Below are positions 29,932 to 38,277 of a DNA stretch of 45,942 nt, in pieces (positions within the stretch are counted from its first letter, which is position 1; each line of letters opens with the position of its first letter). This DNA is from a virus. Position numbers and translations under genes: made by a program. The notes under the pieces were generated by a model. The model was given only the letters and a program-made list of their open reading frames with translations. It searched no databases and was not told the origin of the DNA. The DNA is taken from positions 1-45,942 of IMG/VR virus record IMGVR_UViG_3300035661_000107. One strand, given 5' to 3'.

Positions 29932-30318
29932 ATGAAAAACTTGCAGTCATACGATGACTTTTTAAATGAAGCAGTAAAAATGTCTTCTTCGTATTTTTTA
30001 AACTTGTTAAATAATTTTGACACATATACTAAAATAACAAGTATAGGTGGTTGGAATTTAAATATGAGTTTGTTAGAAAAAGATCACGAGCTTGTTTGGC
30101 AAAAAGACAATTATAGTTTGTACACTTATTTATTTAGTGATAAAAAAGAAATTGTAGAATTTAAATTAATTTCTGATGATGATCCTAAACTAAATTTAAA
30201 AAGATTAGTAGGATTTGATACACTTCCACAAAAGTACACAGAAAATTACATGCTAGATATAGCAAACTATACAAAAAATGTAGAAAAATTTATCAAAAAA
30301 TTAAATTCTATTTTATAA
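29932..30318 (+). CDS. Putative internal head protein with capsid-targeting peptide
   Basis: This 128-residue protein begins MKNLQSYDDFLNEA, almost the same as the start of the gene at 36057 (MKNLQSFDEFLNEG). The predicted prohead protease cut is after Glu13. The remainder is charged, with aromatic residues and a C-terminal helix (NYTKNVEKFIKKLNSI). No function is recognised. It starts directly after the previous stop, and its stop TAA shares an A with the next start (TAATG). Confidence 0.6.
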   Translation: MKNLQSYDDFLNEAVKMSSSYFLNLLNNFDTYTKITSIGGWNLNMSLLEKDHELVWQKDNYSLYTYLFSDKKEIVEFKLISDDDPKLNLKRLVGFDTLPQKYTENYMLDIANYTKNVEKFIKKLNSIL

Positions 30319-30683
30319 TGAAAACTTTTAAAGAACATATCGCAGAAAAGGAAACTGTTACTAAATTAGAAACGGATTTGCTTTTAGAATCTCTTAAAAC
30401 TGAATTAACTCCTAGTGAAGAAAAACAAGTGGATGAAGCTATTAAAAAATTTGTTAAAGAGTATTTAGATAAGGGTAAAACTTTAAATGATTTAAATGAA
30501 GATATTACAAATGAAGGATTTTTAGGTTCTATTTTAGGTGGATTGACAGGATATGCATTAGGAAGTTCTATCGGAAAGGTTATTGCAAATGTACTTGGCA
30601 TAGAAAAGGGAGTAGTTTTTGATTTACTTACAAGTAAATTAGTAGGAGCGGCATTAGGTTCGGCTTTAGGAAAAAGAATTTAA
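30318..30683 (+). CDS. Putative internal head protein with glycine-zipper C-terminus
   Basis: This 121-residue protein begins MKTFKEHIAEKE, a capsid-targeting-like start with a possible cut after Glu10. The next ~50 residues are a charged helical region. From Gly67 the protein turns glycine-rich and hydrophobic: GFLGSILGGLTGYALGSSIG, and later VGAALGSALG. This is a GxxxG glycine-zipper pattern typical of membrane-inserting segments. A second protease-like site, DITNE before Gly67, would release exactly this segment. It may be an ejected membrane-active peptide; this is inference. It overlaps its upstream neighbour by one base. Confidence 0.6.
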   Translation: MKTFKEHIAEKETVTKLETDLLLESLKTELTPSEEKQVDEAIKKFVKEYLDKGKTLNDLNEDITNEGFLGSILGGLTGYALGSSIGKVIANVLGIEKGVVFDLLTSKLVGAALGSALGKRI

Positions 30684-30687
30684 CAAA

Positions 30688-31371
30688 ATGAAAAATATTA
30701 AATCGTCCGAAGAACTTTTATTTGAATCCTTAAACGATGATAGCTATTTAGTAAAAAATAAGAGTAAAATAATTTGTGGGATAGATTTTTCTATCAATAG
30801 TACAGCTGTTACTATTAAAAATGGCACAGATATAAGAATGTATTCATTTTCTCCTAATTATAATGGAAAGTTAAAAGCATTTACTATACATGAAAAAATT
30901 AAAGACATTGTTACAATAGTAGGATATTCTAAAATTGCAAAATGTGACGACTATACACAAGATCAGATAAACAAATTTAAAAATGCTCAAGCCTTAGCAG
31001 AAGCTATTCTTAATATAATTATACCGTTAATTGATTCAGAAGTAGAATTTAGAATAGAAGGTTATAGTTTTGGCTCCTCCGGAAATTCATTTATAGACCT
31101 AATAACATACAATTCATTTTTAAAATGTAAATTATGTAGTTTATATGGTACAGATAGTATTAAGGTAATTTCACCCAAGATAATAAAGAAATTATTTACC
31201 GGAAATGGAAATGCATCCAAATGTGACATGGTAAGAAAGTTTTCTACTTTAGATAATTCCCTGGCAAAATGGATAATCAAAAGTGAAATGATAAAAGAAG
31301 GAGAATTTAAGGTTCCCAAACCAATAGATGACATAGTAGACTCGTATGCAATTTCTTTTATAGAATTTTAA
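30688..31371 (+). CDS. RuvC-like nuclease with capsid-targeting peptide
   Basis: Residues 28-227 match the RuvC/RNase H fold. The acidic residues are in the expected places: Asp33 in CGIDFSINS, Glu124 in RIEGYSFGSSGN, and Asp214/Asp215/Asp218 in PIDDIVDSYAI. Between them is SPKIIKKLFTGNGNASK (162-178), which matches the conserved RuvC segment with its Gly-x-Gly-x-Ala-x-Lys. RuvC proteins cut Holliday junctions. The first 13 residues (MKNIKSSEELLFE, then Ser) look like the targeting peptide shared by neighbouring genes, so the enzyme may be packaged in the prohead. It may resolve branched DNA during packaging or act after injection. The fold is well supported; the packaging is inferred. Confidence 0.75.
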   Translation: MKNIKSSEELLFESLNDDSYLVKNKSKIICGIDFSINSTAVTIKNGTDIRMYSFSPNYNGKLKAFTIHEKIKDIVTIVGYSKIAKCDDYTQDQINKFKNAQALAEAILNIIIPLIDSEVEFRIEGYSFGSSGNSFIDLITYNSFLKCKLCSLYGTDSIKVISPKIIKKLFTGNGNASKCDMVRKFSTLDNSLAKWIIKSEMIKEGEFKVPKPIDDIVDSYAISFIEF

Positions 31372-31688
31372 AGCAAACATCGCTGATTCCCATGCATCCT
31401 TGGTCAACCTTGATTAAATAATTAAGTAGCCTGCCTGACTATACTAACCTACCGAAAAACCTGAATGACTTTAGTTATATGCAAAAAAAGTTTAAAAAGT
31501 TTTAAGCTTTTTTATGAAAAATTAATAAAATATCTAAAATATTTTAAAAATAATTCAAAATAGTAGTAAATAAATAAAAATATGCAATAAATAAAACTTT
31601 TTATTGATTTGTATATATAATAAGTATAAGTTCGATGTAAGTTAATAATTAAAAAAAGTAAGTAACGTAAGTAAAAAGTAAGTAAATT
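31372..31688 (+). other. 317-base intergenic leader before SSB gene
   Basis: No gene is seen here. The first ~100 bases are less AT-rich and contain no clear hairpin. A weak A/T stem (AAAAAG ... CTTTTT, 31494-31512) could act as a terminator for the upstream genes. GTATATATAATAAG at 31611-31624 is a partial match to the AGATATATAA element, about 65 bases before the SSB start. The last 31 bases hold three GTAAGTAA repeats. The long leader suggests the SSB gene has its own promoter and control. Confidence 0.45.
31658..31685 (+). repeat. Triple GTAAGTAA repeat in SSB leader
   Basis: GTAAGTAA occurs at 31658-31665, 31667-31674 and 31678-31685, ending three bases before the ATG. A fourth, degenerate copy (GTAAGTTA) is at 31637. 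It is unstructured, A-rich sequence, fitting a site where a gp32-like protein could bind its own mRNA. Confidence 0.6.
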
Positions 31689-32642
31689 ATGAGTAAAGAA
31701 TTAGACATTTTCAATTTAAGTGTAGAAGATTTAAAAGTTGAAGAAACAACAACATCTACAAAGACTGACTTCTACAAAACAGACCCTAAGAAAGGTAAAG
31801 ATTCAGTTTACCGTTCAATTATTAGATTCATACCTAATATCAACAATCCAAAAAAATCTATTATTAAAAAATATACATACTGGTTGGAAAACAATTCAGG
31901 TGAAGGTTTTTATGTAGATTGTCCCTCTTCAATTAATGAAAAATCAATCATTCAAGATACATTTTGGAAACTTTATAAATCAGATTCAGCATTTGATAAA
32001 AAGCAAGCAGAAAGAATTAAACGTAAAGAATACTACTATTCTTATGTATTGATTCAAAAAGATGCTCAAAATCCAGAATTAGAAGGAACTGTACAAATTT
32101 TCCGTTATCCTAGAGCAATTAAAAAACTTATTGATGCTCAACTTCAACCAGAAGCTGAAGATCTTGAAATGGGTGCAACTCCTGTTAATGTTTTTGACTT
32201 GTTTGCAGGAAAAGATTTTTTTCTTAAAGTGGTTCTTAAAGGTGGTTTTTGGAACTATGATGAATGCAAATTTGCATCTAACCAAGATGCAATTTCAATC
32301 AAAGGAGTTAAAATGGAAAATACCTCTGAGTCACGCAAACAAATTCTTTCTATTTACGAAGGTCTAAATGACATCGCAGATAATGAATTTAAACCATGGA
32401 CAGATGATATAAGAAATAAAGTTAATGACTTTTTAGTTGAATTAACAGGTACTCCTAGTAGTGCTATTTCAAATGTTTCAAGTCAACCAAAACCTGCTGT
32501 TTCTCGACAACAAGCAGAAACTAAACCAAAAGCTTCCACTCCCGTAGAAATATCTACATATGAAGAACTTCCTGAGATAACAACAGCTCAAGATGAAGAT
32601 GAAGAAGTTAAAAAATGGTTAGCAGAATTTGGAGTAAATTAA
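31689..32642 (+). CDS. 32: Single-stranded DNA-binding protein, gp32-like
   Basis: The 317 residues align well by eye with T4 gp32 (301). FRYPRAIKKLIDAQL corresponds to the T4 FGKKIWDKINAMI region. EMGATPVNVFDLFAGKDFFLKV corresponds to [22 protein letters not shown], and GGFWNYDECKF to SGFSNYDESKF. A Pro/Ser/Ala linker (residues ~250-285) leads to an acidic C-terminus (DEDEEVKKW), which in gp32 contacts other replication proteins. T4 gp32 holds a zinc ion with three Cys and one His; here only the first Cys (Cys78) remains, so the zinc site is lost. It coats ssDNA in replication and recombination. The primase, UvsY and UvsW genes follow. Confidence 0.92.
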   Translation: MSKELDIFNLSVEDLKVEETTTSTKTDFYKTDPKKGKDSVYRSIIRFIPNINNPKKSIIKKYTYWLENNSGEGFYVDCPSSINEKSIIQDTFWKLYKSDSAFDKKQAERIKRKEYYYSYVLIQKDAQNPELEGTVQIFRYPRAIKKLIDAQLQPEAEDLEMGATPVNVFDLFAGKDFFLKVVLKGGFWNYDECKFASNQDAISIKGVKMENTSESRKQILSIYEGLNDIADNEFKPWTDDIRNKVNDFLVELTGTPSSAISNVSSQPKPAVSRQQAETKPKASTPVEISTYEELPEITTAQDEDEEVKKWLAEFGVN

Positions 32643-32672
32643 TAACAAACAATCTTACTTATATTGAACTTT

Positions 32673-32705
32673 AAGAGCATAAAATGAACTTTTATGCTCT
32701 TTTTT
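32673..32705 (+). terminator. Rho-independent terminator after SSB gene
   Basis: A 12-base perfect stem (AAGAGCATAAAA / TTTTATGCTCTT) closes a TGAAC loop and runs into T residues. It separates the SSB gene from the primase gene. Confidence 0.88.
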
Positions 32706-32718
32706 CATATAATACACT

Positions 32719-33789
32719 ATGATTACTCCAACTCAAATAGAATTTATAAAATCAAAAATACAGTTAGTACTTGATGCAAGGTTTGATATTGCTCCTAAAA
32801 AGAAAATACACGAACATAGGGATAGATTAACTTTTGCATGTCCTTATTGTGGTGACTCTAATGATGATGCTAATAAAAAACGAGGTAATTTATTTTTTAA
32901 AAATTTAATGTATCATTGTTTTAATGCAGGATGTTACCATCATACAAATTTAGTAGAATTTTTAAAGGACTACAATCAATCAATTTCAAATTTAAATGAT
33001 TTGAATTTGTTTTTAGATTACATAAATGATAATAAATATAACAAATATGTAGTTTCACAAGTAACAGAAAGTGAAATTTTTGGTAAATTCAAAACATACG
33101 GAATTCCTAGAGATGTTGTAAAACAAAAACTAAAATTAAAAGAAATTTCAGAATGTGTTAAAATGCAAAAATATCTTAAAGGAAGACTTTTAGGCAATAG
33201 ATTTTTGGAATTTATGTCTAATCAAGATGAAGATGTTTTGTATATTTTTAATTATTTGACAAAAGATATTGTTATAGGATGGCAAGTAAGAAATTTCAAT
33301 GAATTAAAAAATAAAAACAAATACCAAAGTTTTAGTATAGAAAAAATTAATGATATTGTATTGAAAAGACCAATACATGAAGATAATGAAATCATTATGA
33401 AAATGAACACTTTTAGTATTTATTTTGGCATAATGCAAGCAGATTTTTCCACAGAATTAACTATATTAGAAGGTCCTATCGATGCTATGTTTATAAAAAA
33501 TTCTATAGCAACTTGTGGAATTGACAAGTCGATTGAAATATTTGAAGACATGGAAAATGTACGATATTTATTAGATAATGATAAAGTTGGAATAAATAAA
33601 ACAATAGAACTTTTAAAAGAACGAAAAAAAGTATTTATGTGGAAAAAACTTATCAAAGATTTTAGCATAAATGAAACAATAAAAGATGTCAATGACTTAA
33701 TAAAGTATTGTTGGTTTAATAAATCTGATGCAATAAAACACATTAATGAATACTTTACTAACAACCCATTAGATATTTTCTATGTATAA
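32719..33789 (+). CDS. DNA primase, gp61-like
   Basis: The protein has 356 residues, close to T4 gp61 (342). An N-terminal zinc ribbon is formed by Cys41 and Cys44 (ACPYCGDS) with Cys67 and Cys72 (YHCFNAGCYHH). The TOPRIM core has the catalytic Glu251 (LEGPIDAMF) and the metal-binding LLDNDKVG at 284-291. It makes RNA primers for lagging-strand synthesis with the replicative helicase, which is not in this window. The gene lies just behind the SSB terminator, has only a short A-rich leader, and overlaps the next small gene by eight bases. Confidence 0.9.
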   Translation: MITPTQIEFIKSKIQLVLDARFDIAPKKKIHEHRDRLTFACPYCGDSNDDANKKRGNLFFKNLMYHCFNAGCYHHTNLVEFLKDYNQSISNLNDLNLFLDYINDNKYNKYVVSQVTESEIFGKFKTYGIPRDVVKQKLKLKEISECVKMQKYLKGRLLGNRFLEFMSNQDEDVLYIFNYLTKDIVIGWQVRNFNELKNKNKYQSFSIEKINDIVLKRPIHEDNEIIMKMNTFSIYFGIMQADFSTELTILEGPIDAMFIKNSIATCGIDKSIEIFEDMENVRYLLDNDKVGINKTIELLKERKKVFMWKKLIKDFSINETIKDVNDLIKYCWFNKSDAIKHINEYFTNNPLDIFYV

Positions 33790-34033
33790 AATAAGTGAAT
33801 GTAAAATGCAAGAAGAAATAGACAATTTCTTTATAGAACATGATAAATCATTAAAAGAAAAAACAAAATTGTTAATTGATTTTCAAGAAGAATCAATAGA
33901 AACAAACTCAATAATTACTTTTAACAAAATGGAAATTATACCTAAGTTAAAAACAATTCCAAAAGAAAATAAAATTATTGTAAGAACAGAAGTAGTTAAT
34001 TTTAAGAAAACCAACAAACACAACTTATTTTAA
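33782..34033 (+). CDS. Small hypothetical protein
   Basis: This 83-residue protein is charged, with an N-terminal acidic helical half and a Lys/Thr-rich second half. No motif is recognised. It overlaps the primase gene by eight bases and shares an A with the start of the UvsY-like gene (TAATG). It is therefore translationally coupled on both sides and probably belongs to the replication operon. Confidence 0.6.
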   Translation: MYKISECKMQEEIDNFFIEHDKSLKEKTKLLIDFQEESIETNSIITFNKMEIIPKLKTIPKENKIIVRTEVVNFKKTNKHNLF

Positions 34034-34491
34034 TGACCGAAAATGAAAATCCTCAATTAACAGAAGAGGAAAAACTAGTTTTGCTAGAACAAAAATTTGA
34101 AAAGGAACGTGAGCAATATACTGGAAAAATAGGATTACTTATGCCTATGCTTCGAAACATGGATACTATAACAGAAGCCCAAGTATATAGCCTTTCGTAT
34201 AGACAAATTTTAGTTGATTTGATTTACAAATATCGTGCTATTTTAACTAAGCATAAAAATAATGACAAAAATTTCAAAAAACTTAGAATAGAATTTTACA
34301 AAAGAAATTATGACCTTAGACTAGATTCTAAAGAAATGTCGGAATACATAGCATCTGATATGGCTATGCGTGTTAGAAAATATGAACTTATAGAAAACCA
34401 AATAAACTTTTTGGTAAGTTCTGTTGACACACTTGATAAATTAGGTTGGGCTATTCGCGCAAGAATCGATATACACAATTCTAATATTTGA
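34033..34491 (+). CDS. uvsY: Recombination mediator, UvsY-like
   Basis: The 152-residue, all-helical, charged protein is close to T4 UvsY (137). The best match is the C-terminal segment SVDTLDKLGWAIRARIDIHN, against the T4 pattern in which a Leu-Asp-Ala-Ile stretch is followed by RGFAIKHIQDM. A central RxxYYSxR-like region is replaced by FYKRNYDLRLDSKEM. UvsY loads the UvsX recombinase on gp32-coated ssDNA. The UvsW helicase gene is directly downstream, as in T4. The name is supported by size, this motif and gene order. An unrelated helical protein is not fully excluded. Confidence 0.65.
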   Translation: MTENENPQLTEEEKLVLLEQKFEKEREQYTGKIGLLMPMLRNMDTITEAQVYSLSYRQILVDLIYKYRAILTKHKNNDKNFKKLRIEFYKRNYDLRLDSKEMSEYIASDMAMRVRKYELIENQINFLVSSVDTLDKLGWAIRARIDIHNSNI

Positions 34492-34503
34492 TGCCTGTAG
34501 TCA

Positions 34504-34519
34504 AGATATATAATTTAAA
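34504..34519 (+). promoter_or_regulatory. Candidate phage promoter, AGATATATAA element
   Basis: AGATATATAATTTAAA lies in the short gap before the UvsW gene, with 14 bases between the 10-mer and the ATG. UvsW is expressed late in T4, which fits a late-type promoter. Confidence 0.55.
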
Positions 34520-34527
34520 CTATTATA

Positions 34528-36060
34528 ATGCAATGGAAATTAAGTGATGACAATAAGGTACTAATTTTATTATCAGCTACTGAATTAGAAATAGACCAAC
34601 TTAAATTAACTTTTGAAAAAGAGTCACCTAATGCTAAATGGGACCCTAGGGTTAAAAAAGGATATTGGACTGGTAAGATAAATTATTTTAAAGCAAATAA
34701 ATATCTTCCGGCAGGTTTGTGGTATGAAGTTGTTGAAATGGCTAAAGAATATAATTTTGAATTAAAAATAAGCGGAATTGAAAACAAATTTGATTTTGAC
34801 ATTGATAAAGAAGAATTTTTAAATTGGGTAAATGAAAAATGGGCAAACTCGTCTATGAAGCCCAGGGATTATCAAATTGAATCAGCTTTTAATATTATTA
34901 AATATAAATGCTCGCTATCTGAAATAGCCACATCTGCTGGTAAAACTCTTATAATTTACATGATTTTAGCTTATCTTCTCGAACAAGGGAAAAGCAAAAA
35001 AATTCTTGTGATTGTACCTTCTGTTGACCTGGTAATTCAATCATCTGAAGACTTTTATCAATACAATGTAGATTCTGTTAAATTTCCTATTGATATTCAA
35101 CAAATATTTGCTGGTTCTGTTATTAGGGCTAAATCAAATATAGTTGTAGGTACATTCCAATCATTAGTTAAAAAAGACAAATCATACTATGACGACTTTG
35201 ATATGGTTGTAGTAGATGAGTCTCATAGGATTTCTTCCAATTCTATTAAAAGGGTACTTGAAAAATGTACAAATGCTGATAGAATTTTTGGTTTAACTGG
35301 CACAATTCCTAAAAAAGGAACTCTTGATAGGTTAACCCTTTGTGCATACACAGGACCAATTATTACTTCTATTAGAGCAGATTTCTTAATGGAACAAGGT
35401 TATATTACTAAATGTGAAGTAATTGCTATTGAAATGAACTATGTAGAAAATGAAATACGAAGTAGCTTTGCTAACTTGTTTGCCCGTTCTTCCGAAGACC
35501 GTAAAAAATTACTTTCTCTTGAACAGAATTTTGCCATAAATTCAGAAATTCGTTTAGAATTTATTACTGACATGATCCTAAAAAATCATAAAAATGCCCT
35601 TGTACTTTTCCATAGAATCGACTATGGTACCAAACTTTATAATATGCTTAGACAAAAAAGTAATAGAAAAGTACTTTATATCGATGGTGGTATTGACAAA
35701 GACAGAAGGTCTCTTTATAAAGAAAATTTGGAAGATGAAGAAGAGGTTATAATGGTAGCTTCTTTTGGTACATTTTCAACAGGGTTGAACGTACGAAACA
35801 TACATGTTATTTATTTAACAGAATCATTTAAATCTGAAGTAGTTATTAGGCAATCTATTGGTAGGGGTTTACGTAAGCATATTGCTAAAACAAAACTTCT
35901 TATTATAGATTTTATAGATGACTTTACGACAAGTAAATTTAAAAATTATCTTTATAAACACGGTAAAGCTAGACAAGAAATTTATGAAGAACAAAATTTC
36001 CCTTACTCTGTAAAAAACGTTGATTTACTAAAGATATATAAAATAAAAGAAAACCAATGA
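34528..36060 (+). CDS. uvsW: DNA/RNA helicase UvsW
   Basis: The protein has 510 residues against 502 in T4 UvsW. An N-terminal domain (residues 1-100) is followed by superfamily 2 motifs: Walker A at 134-140 (ATSAGKT), VVVDESH (227-233), the TGT motif (257-259), VLFHRIDYG, and VASFGTFSTGLNVRN with IRQSIGRGLRKH near the C-terminus. The last block is very like T4 ASYGVFSTGISVKN and LQTIGRVLRKH. UvsW unwinds R-loops and branched DNA, shifting replication to the recombination-dependent mode and helping fork restart. The stop overlaps the next gene's start (ATGA). The call is firm. Confidence 0.95.
   Translation: MQWKLSDDNKVLILLSATELEIDQLKLTFEKESPNAKWDPRVKKGYWTGKINYFKANKYLPAGLWYEVVEMAKEYNFELKISGIENKFDFDIDKEEFLNWVNEKWANSSMKPRDYQIESAFNIIKYKCSLSEIATSAGKTLIIYMILAYLLEQGKSKKILVIVPSVDLVIQSSEDFYQYNVDSVKFPIDIQQIFAGSVIRAKSNIVVGTFQSLVKKDKSYYDDFDMVVVDESHRISSNSIKRVLEKCTNADRIFGLTGTIPKKGTLDRLTLCAYTGPIITSIRADFLMEQGYITKCEVIAIEMNYVENEIRSSFANLFARSSEDRKKLLSLEQNFAINSEIRLEFITDMILKNHKNALVLFHRIDYGTKLYNMLRQKSNRKVLYIDGGIDKDRRSLYKENLEDEEEVIMVASFGTFSTGLNVRNIHVIYLTESFKSEVVIRQSIGRGLRKHIAKTKLLIIDFIDDFTTSKFKNYLYKHGKARQEIYEEQNFPYSVKNVDLLKIYKIKENQ
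36032..36049 (+). promoter_or_regulatory. Candidate phage promoter inside end of uvsW
   Basis: AGATATATAAAATAAAAG lies within the last codons of uvsW, with 15 bases between the 10-mer and the ATG of the next gene. It matches the other copies and would drive the capsid-targeted protein gene at 36057. Confidence 0.55.
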
Positions 36061-36518
36061 AAAATTTGCAATCATTTGACGAGTTTTTAAATGAAGGAGC
36101 TAGGCCTATTTATGATATAGCAGCTAAAATTTACGGGGAAAAGGTTTATATACAGCAAAATACTCTTTGGATTGCACATAATCCAGGAAGTGGTTTTACT
36201 ACTCAAATAAAAGGTGACCCGGATAAATTTAAAGGATATTTTACAAATAAAATGGAAGATGAACACTACGATGGAATTGTAAGTAAGATAAAGGCTTGGG
36301 CAGATACTAACAAGTTTTATGTTAGTAAAAAAGGCAAAACTTCTTTATATAAAATACCTTGTTATTGGGGATATAAAAATCCTAGTGATCTTTCTATTTG
36401 GGGTGGTGAAATACAACCTGACTATTTTCTTTTTATGTTAGTACAAACAATGGGTACTGGTGATACAATTATTGGATTTTTCAAAACACAAAGAGAAGCT
36501 AATGCTTTTTTGGGGTAA
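36057..36518 (+). CDS. Putative internal head protein with capsid-targeting peptide
   Basis: This 153-residue protein begins MKNLQSFDEFLNEG, matching the starts of the genes at 29932 and 38278. Cleavage is predicted after Glu13. The body has a central aromatic/Gly-rich region (PCYWGYKNPSDLSIWGG) and ends GFFKTQREANAFLG. A short motif-like stretch, GDPDKFKGYF, is visible, but no family is recognised. It lies between uvsW and a ligase-like gene and starts in the uvsW stop codon, with a candidate late promoter inside uvsW. The internal-protein role is inferred. Confidence 0.6.
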   Translation: MKNLQSFDEFLNEGARPIYDIAAKIYGEKVYIQQNTLWIAHNPGSGFTTQIKGDPDKFKGYFTNKMEDEHYDGIVSKIKAWADTNKFYVSKKGKTSLYKIPCYWGYKNPSDLSIWGGEIQPDYFLFMLVQTMGTGDTIIGFFKTQREANAFLG

Positions 36519-36530
36519 ATAATTTATAAA

Positions 36531-37730
36531 ATGGCAGAGATACAAACATTACAAGACCTTTATCGAAAAGAAGGACTAAAATTTATGCAAGAACTTTTCA
36601 ATAGTTATGTAATAATTAGTGAAAAGATTAATGCAACACGTTTTTGTTTTTGCAAAGAAGACAGTGGCAATTTTACATTTTATAAAAAAGATGGTAAAAT
36701 AACACAAATAGAAAGAACTTTAAACAAATTATTTGAAGAACCAATTAATTATATAGAATCTTTACCAAAATCTGTTAAAGATAAATTATTAGTAGGATAT
36801 GTATATGGTTTTAGATACTTTCATAATAATGCACCTATATTTGTTAATTATGATAAGATTCCTTTAAATGGCCTTATTTTAACAGATATTAAAAACAAAC
36901 AAGGTAAAATTATTGATGATCTGCATGTGTTAAATATGGTTTCTGACCTTTTAGTTGTTGAAAAACCACCAATTATTTGGAGTGGAAAATTAAACGACTC
37001 ACAAAAAACAAGAATACTTGATTATGTTAAAACAACAGAAGCAGACACTAAAATCAAATACAATTCCACATCGTTTACACATTTTATTATTTCTGTTTTA
37101 AATCCATCTAAAAAATCAACAACCTTGAATTTAGATATTAATAAGCCTATTGATTCTATTATTTTTAAATTTATAAATGATGAAACGAAATCTATAATAC
37201 ATGCAAAGTTAGTTGACCCTATAATGTTAGACATAAAAAATTCTTATGAAGGTGATAAGGAAATTAAAGACATGTTTGGTATAATACTTTCGGATATTGT
37301 AGAATTTATTAATATTAATGGAATAGACAAATACTCTATATCAAAATTATTAAATGAAGACCGTTATTTAGAATTAGTTTTTAAAATATACAATGACTAT
37401 ATTAGGAGAAACGGATACAAATTTGAAGGTATAAATCTTGAAACTCCTAGTTTTTCTAACTTACCTCAATTTGATTTGAATTTAGATTTAATAACAAATG
37501 ACAAAACAAGAGAAAATATAGCAAAATCAGATATTAACAAAAAGATTTTTAAAATAATTGTATCAACTTTTGTTAAAAATAGGTACAAAGCAACAGGAAC
37601 AATTACTCCTTCTTTAATTGAAAATATAAAAGAAATAAAATCGAAAATAGAAAACAGAATACGGTCAATTGACTCTATAAAAAATGAAGGTGTTTTTATT
37701 TTAACTTTTGAAGAATACTTAAATTCATAA
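36531..37730 (+). CDS. Possible nucleotidyltransferase-fold (ligase-like) protein
   Basis: The protein has 399 residues. Residues 29-39 (ISEKINATRFC) resemble ligase motif I, where Lys is the adenylated residue (pattern K-x-[DHN]-G-x-[RN]), but Ala replaces the usual Gly. A Lys-Lys-Asp-Gly stretch follows (FYKKDGKITQIER), and then GYVYGFRYFHNNAPIFVNYD and NGLILTDI, which could be the motif III/IV strands. The last ~200 residues are helical. I think it is a divergent RNA/DNA ligase-like protein; it could also be an inactive relative. The C-terminus ends FEEYLNS, echoing the capsid-targeting peptides but at the wrong end. Confidence 0.45.
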   Translation: MAEIQTLQDLYRKEGLKFMQELFNSYVIISEKINATRFCFCKEDSGNFTFYKKDGKITQIERTLNKLFEEPINYIESLPKSVKDKLLVGYVYGFRYFHNNAPIFVNYDKIPLNGLILTDIKNKQGKIIDDLHVLNMVSDLLVVEKPPIIWSGKLNDSQKTRILDYVKTTEADTKIKYNSTSFTHFIISVLNPSKKSTTLNLDINKPIDSIIFKFINDETKSIIHAKLVDPIMLDIKNSYEGDKEIKDMFGIILSDIVEFININGIDKYSISKLLNEDRYLELVFKIYNDYIRRNGYKFEGINLETPSFSNLPQFDLNLDLITNDKTRENIAKSDINKKIFKIIVSTFVKNRYKATGTITPSLIENIKEIKSKIENRIRSIDSIKNEGVFILTFEEYLNS

Positions 37731-37745
37731 AATAAAAAATATACA

Positions 37746-38267
37746 ATGGAAGAATTAACAGAACGTTATCAAATAAAACGTCGATATGGTCAATATGAAG
37801 CAAAACATGTAAATGCTAATGCCCCTGTACGTGATAGTATTGTAAAATTCGTTAGTGATAAATCAGTAACAGAAAAGGAAATTAAAGATTTTTTATCAAT
37901 GTTAGCAGAAGATAGAGGAAAATCTATTAATGTTTCTGCTTGGTTTAAAAATAATAACAAATATTTTCAATCTACTACTGAAGGATCTTTAACACTTTCT
38001 AAATATGGAAAACGTGTTTTAGAATATGTTTTAGAACAAGATAAAAACAAAAAACTTAATGAAGGTAAAGAACTCACGGATAAAGAAATTTCAGAAGCAT
38101 TTAACTTTTTGTTAAAATCAAACAATCAAGCAGCGATTGCTATTGCAAAGGTTGTTAAACAACAAATGGAAGTAATAGGTTATACTAACATGTTAGAACT
38201 TTTAAAGCTTATTCATGATGATTTGTACAAAAATGGTTCAACAGCATTAAACACTTATTTAAAATAA
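37746..38267 (+). CDS. Hypothetical helical protein
   Basis: This 173-residue protein is mostly helical and highly charged. The N-terminus is basic (ERYQIKRRYGQYEAKHV). A possible winged-helix or Ala-rich bundle follows (SLTLSKYGKRVLEYVLEQ and NQAAIAIAKVVKQQMEVIGY). No known motif is recognised. It lies between the ligase-like gene and a capsid-targeted protein gene, with about ten bases to the next start. Scaffold or internal head protein roles are possible but unsupported. Confidence 0.55.
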   Translation: MEELTERYQIKRRYGQYEAKHVNANAPVRDSIVKFVSDKSVTEKEIKDFLSMLAEDRGKSINVSAWFKNNNKYFQSTTEGSLTLSKYGKRVLEYVLEQDKNKKLNEGKELTDKEISEAFNFLLKSNNQAAIAIAKVVKQQMEVIGYTNMLELLKLIHDDLYKNGSTALNTYLK

Positions 38268-38277
38268 ACAAAATTTA

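Noticed and set aside
31381-31470. Possible tRNA or small RNA in the less AT-rich part of the gap before the SSB gene
   Set aside because: No cloverleaf, T-loop or stable hairpin could be drawn.
32131-32367. Second rightward frame within the SSB gene
   Set aside because: The gp32-like alignment covers this region in the main frame.
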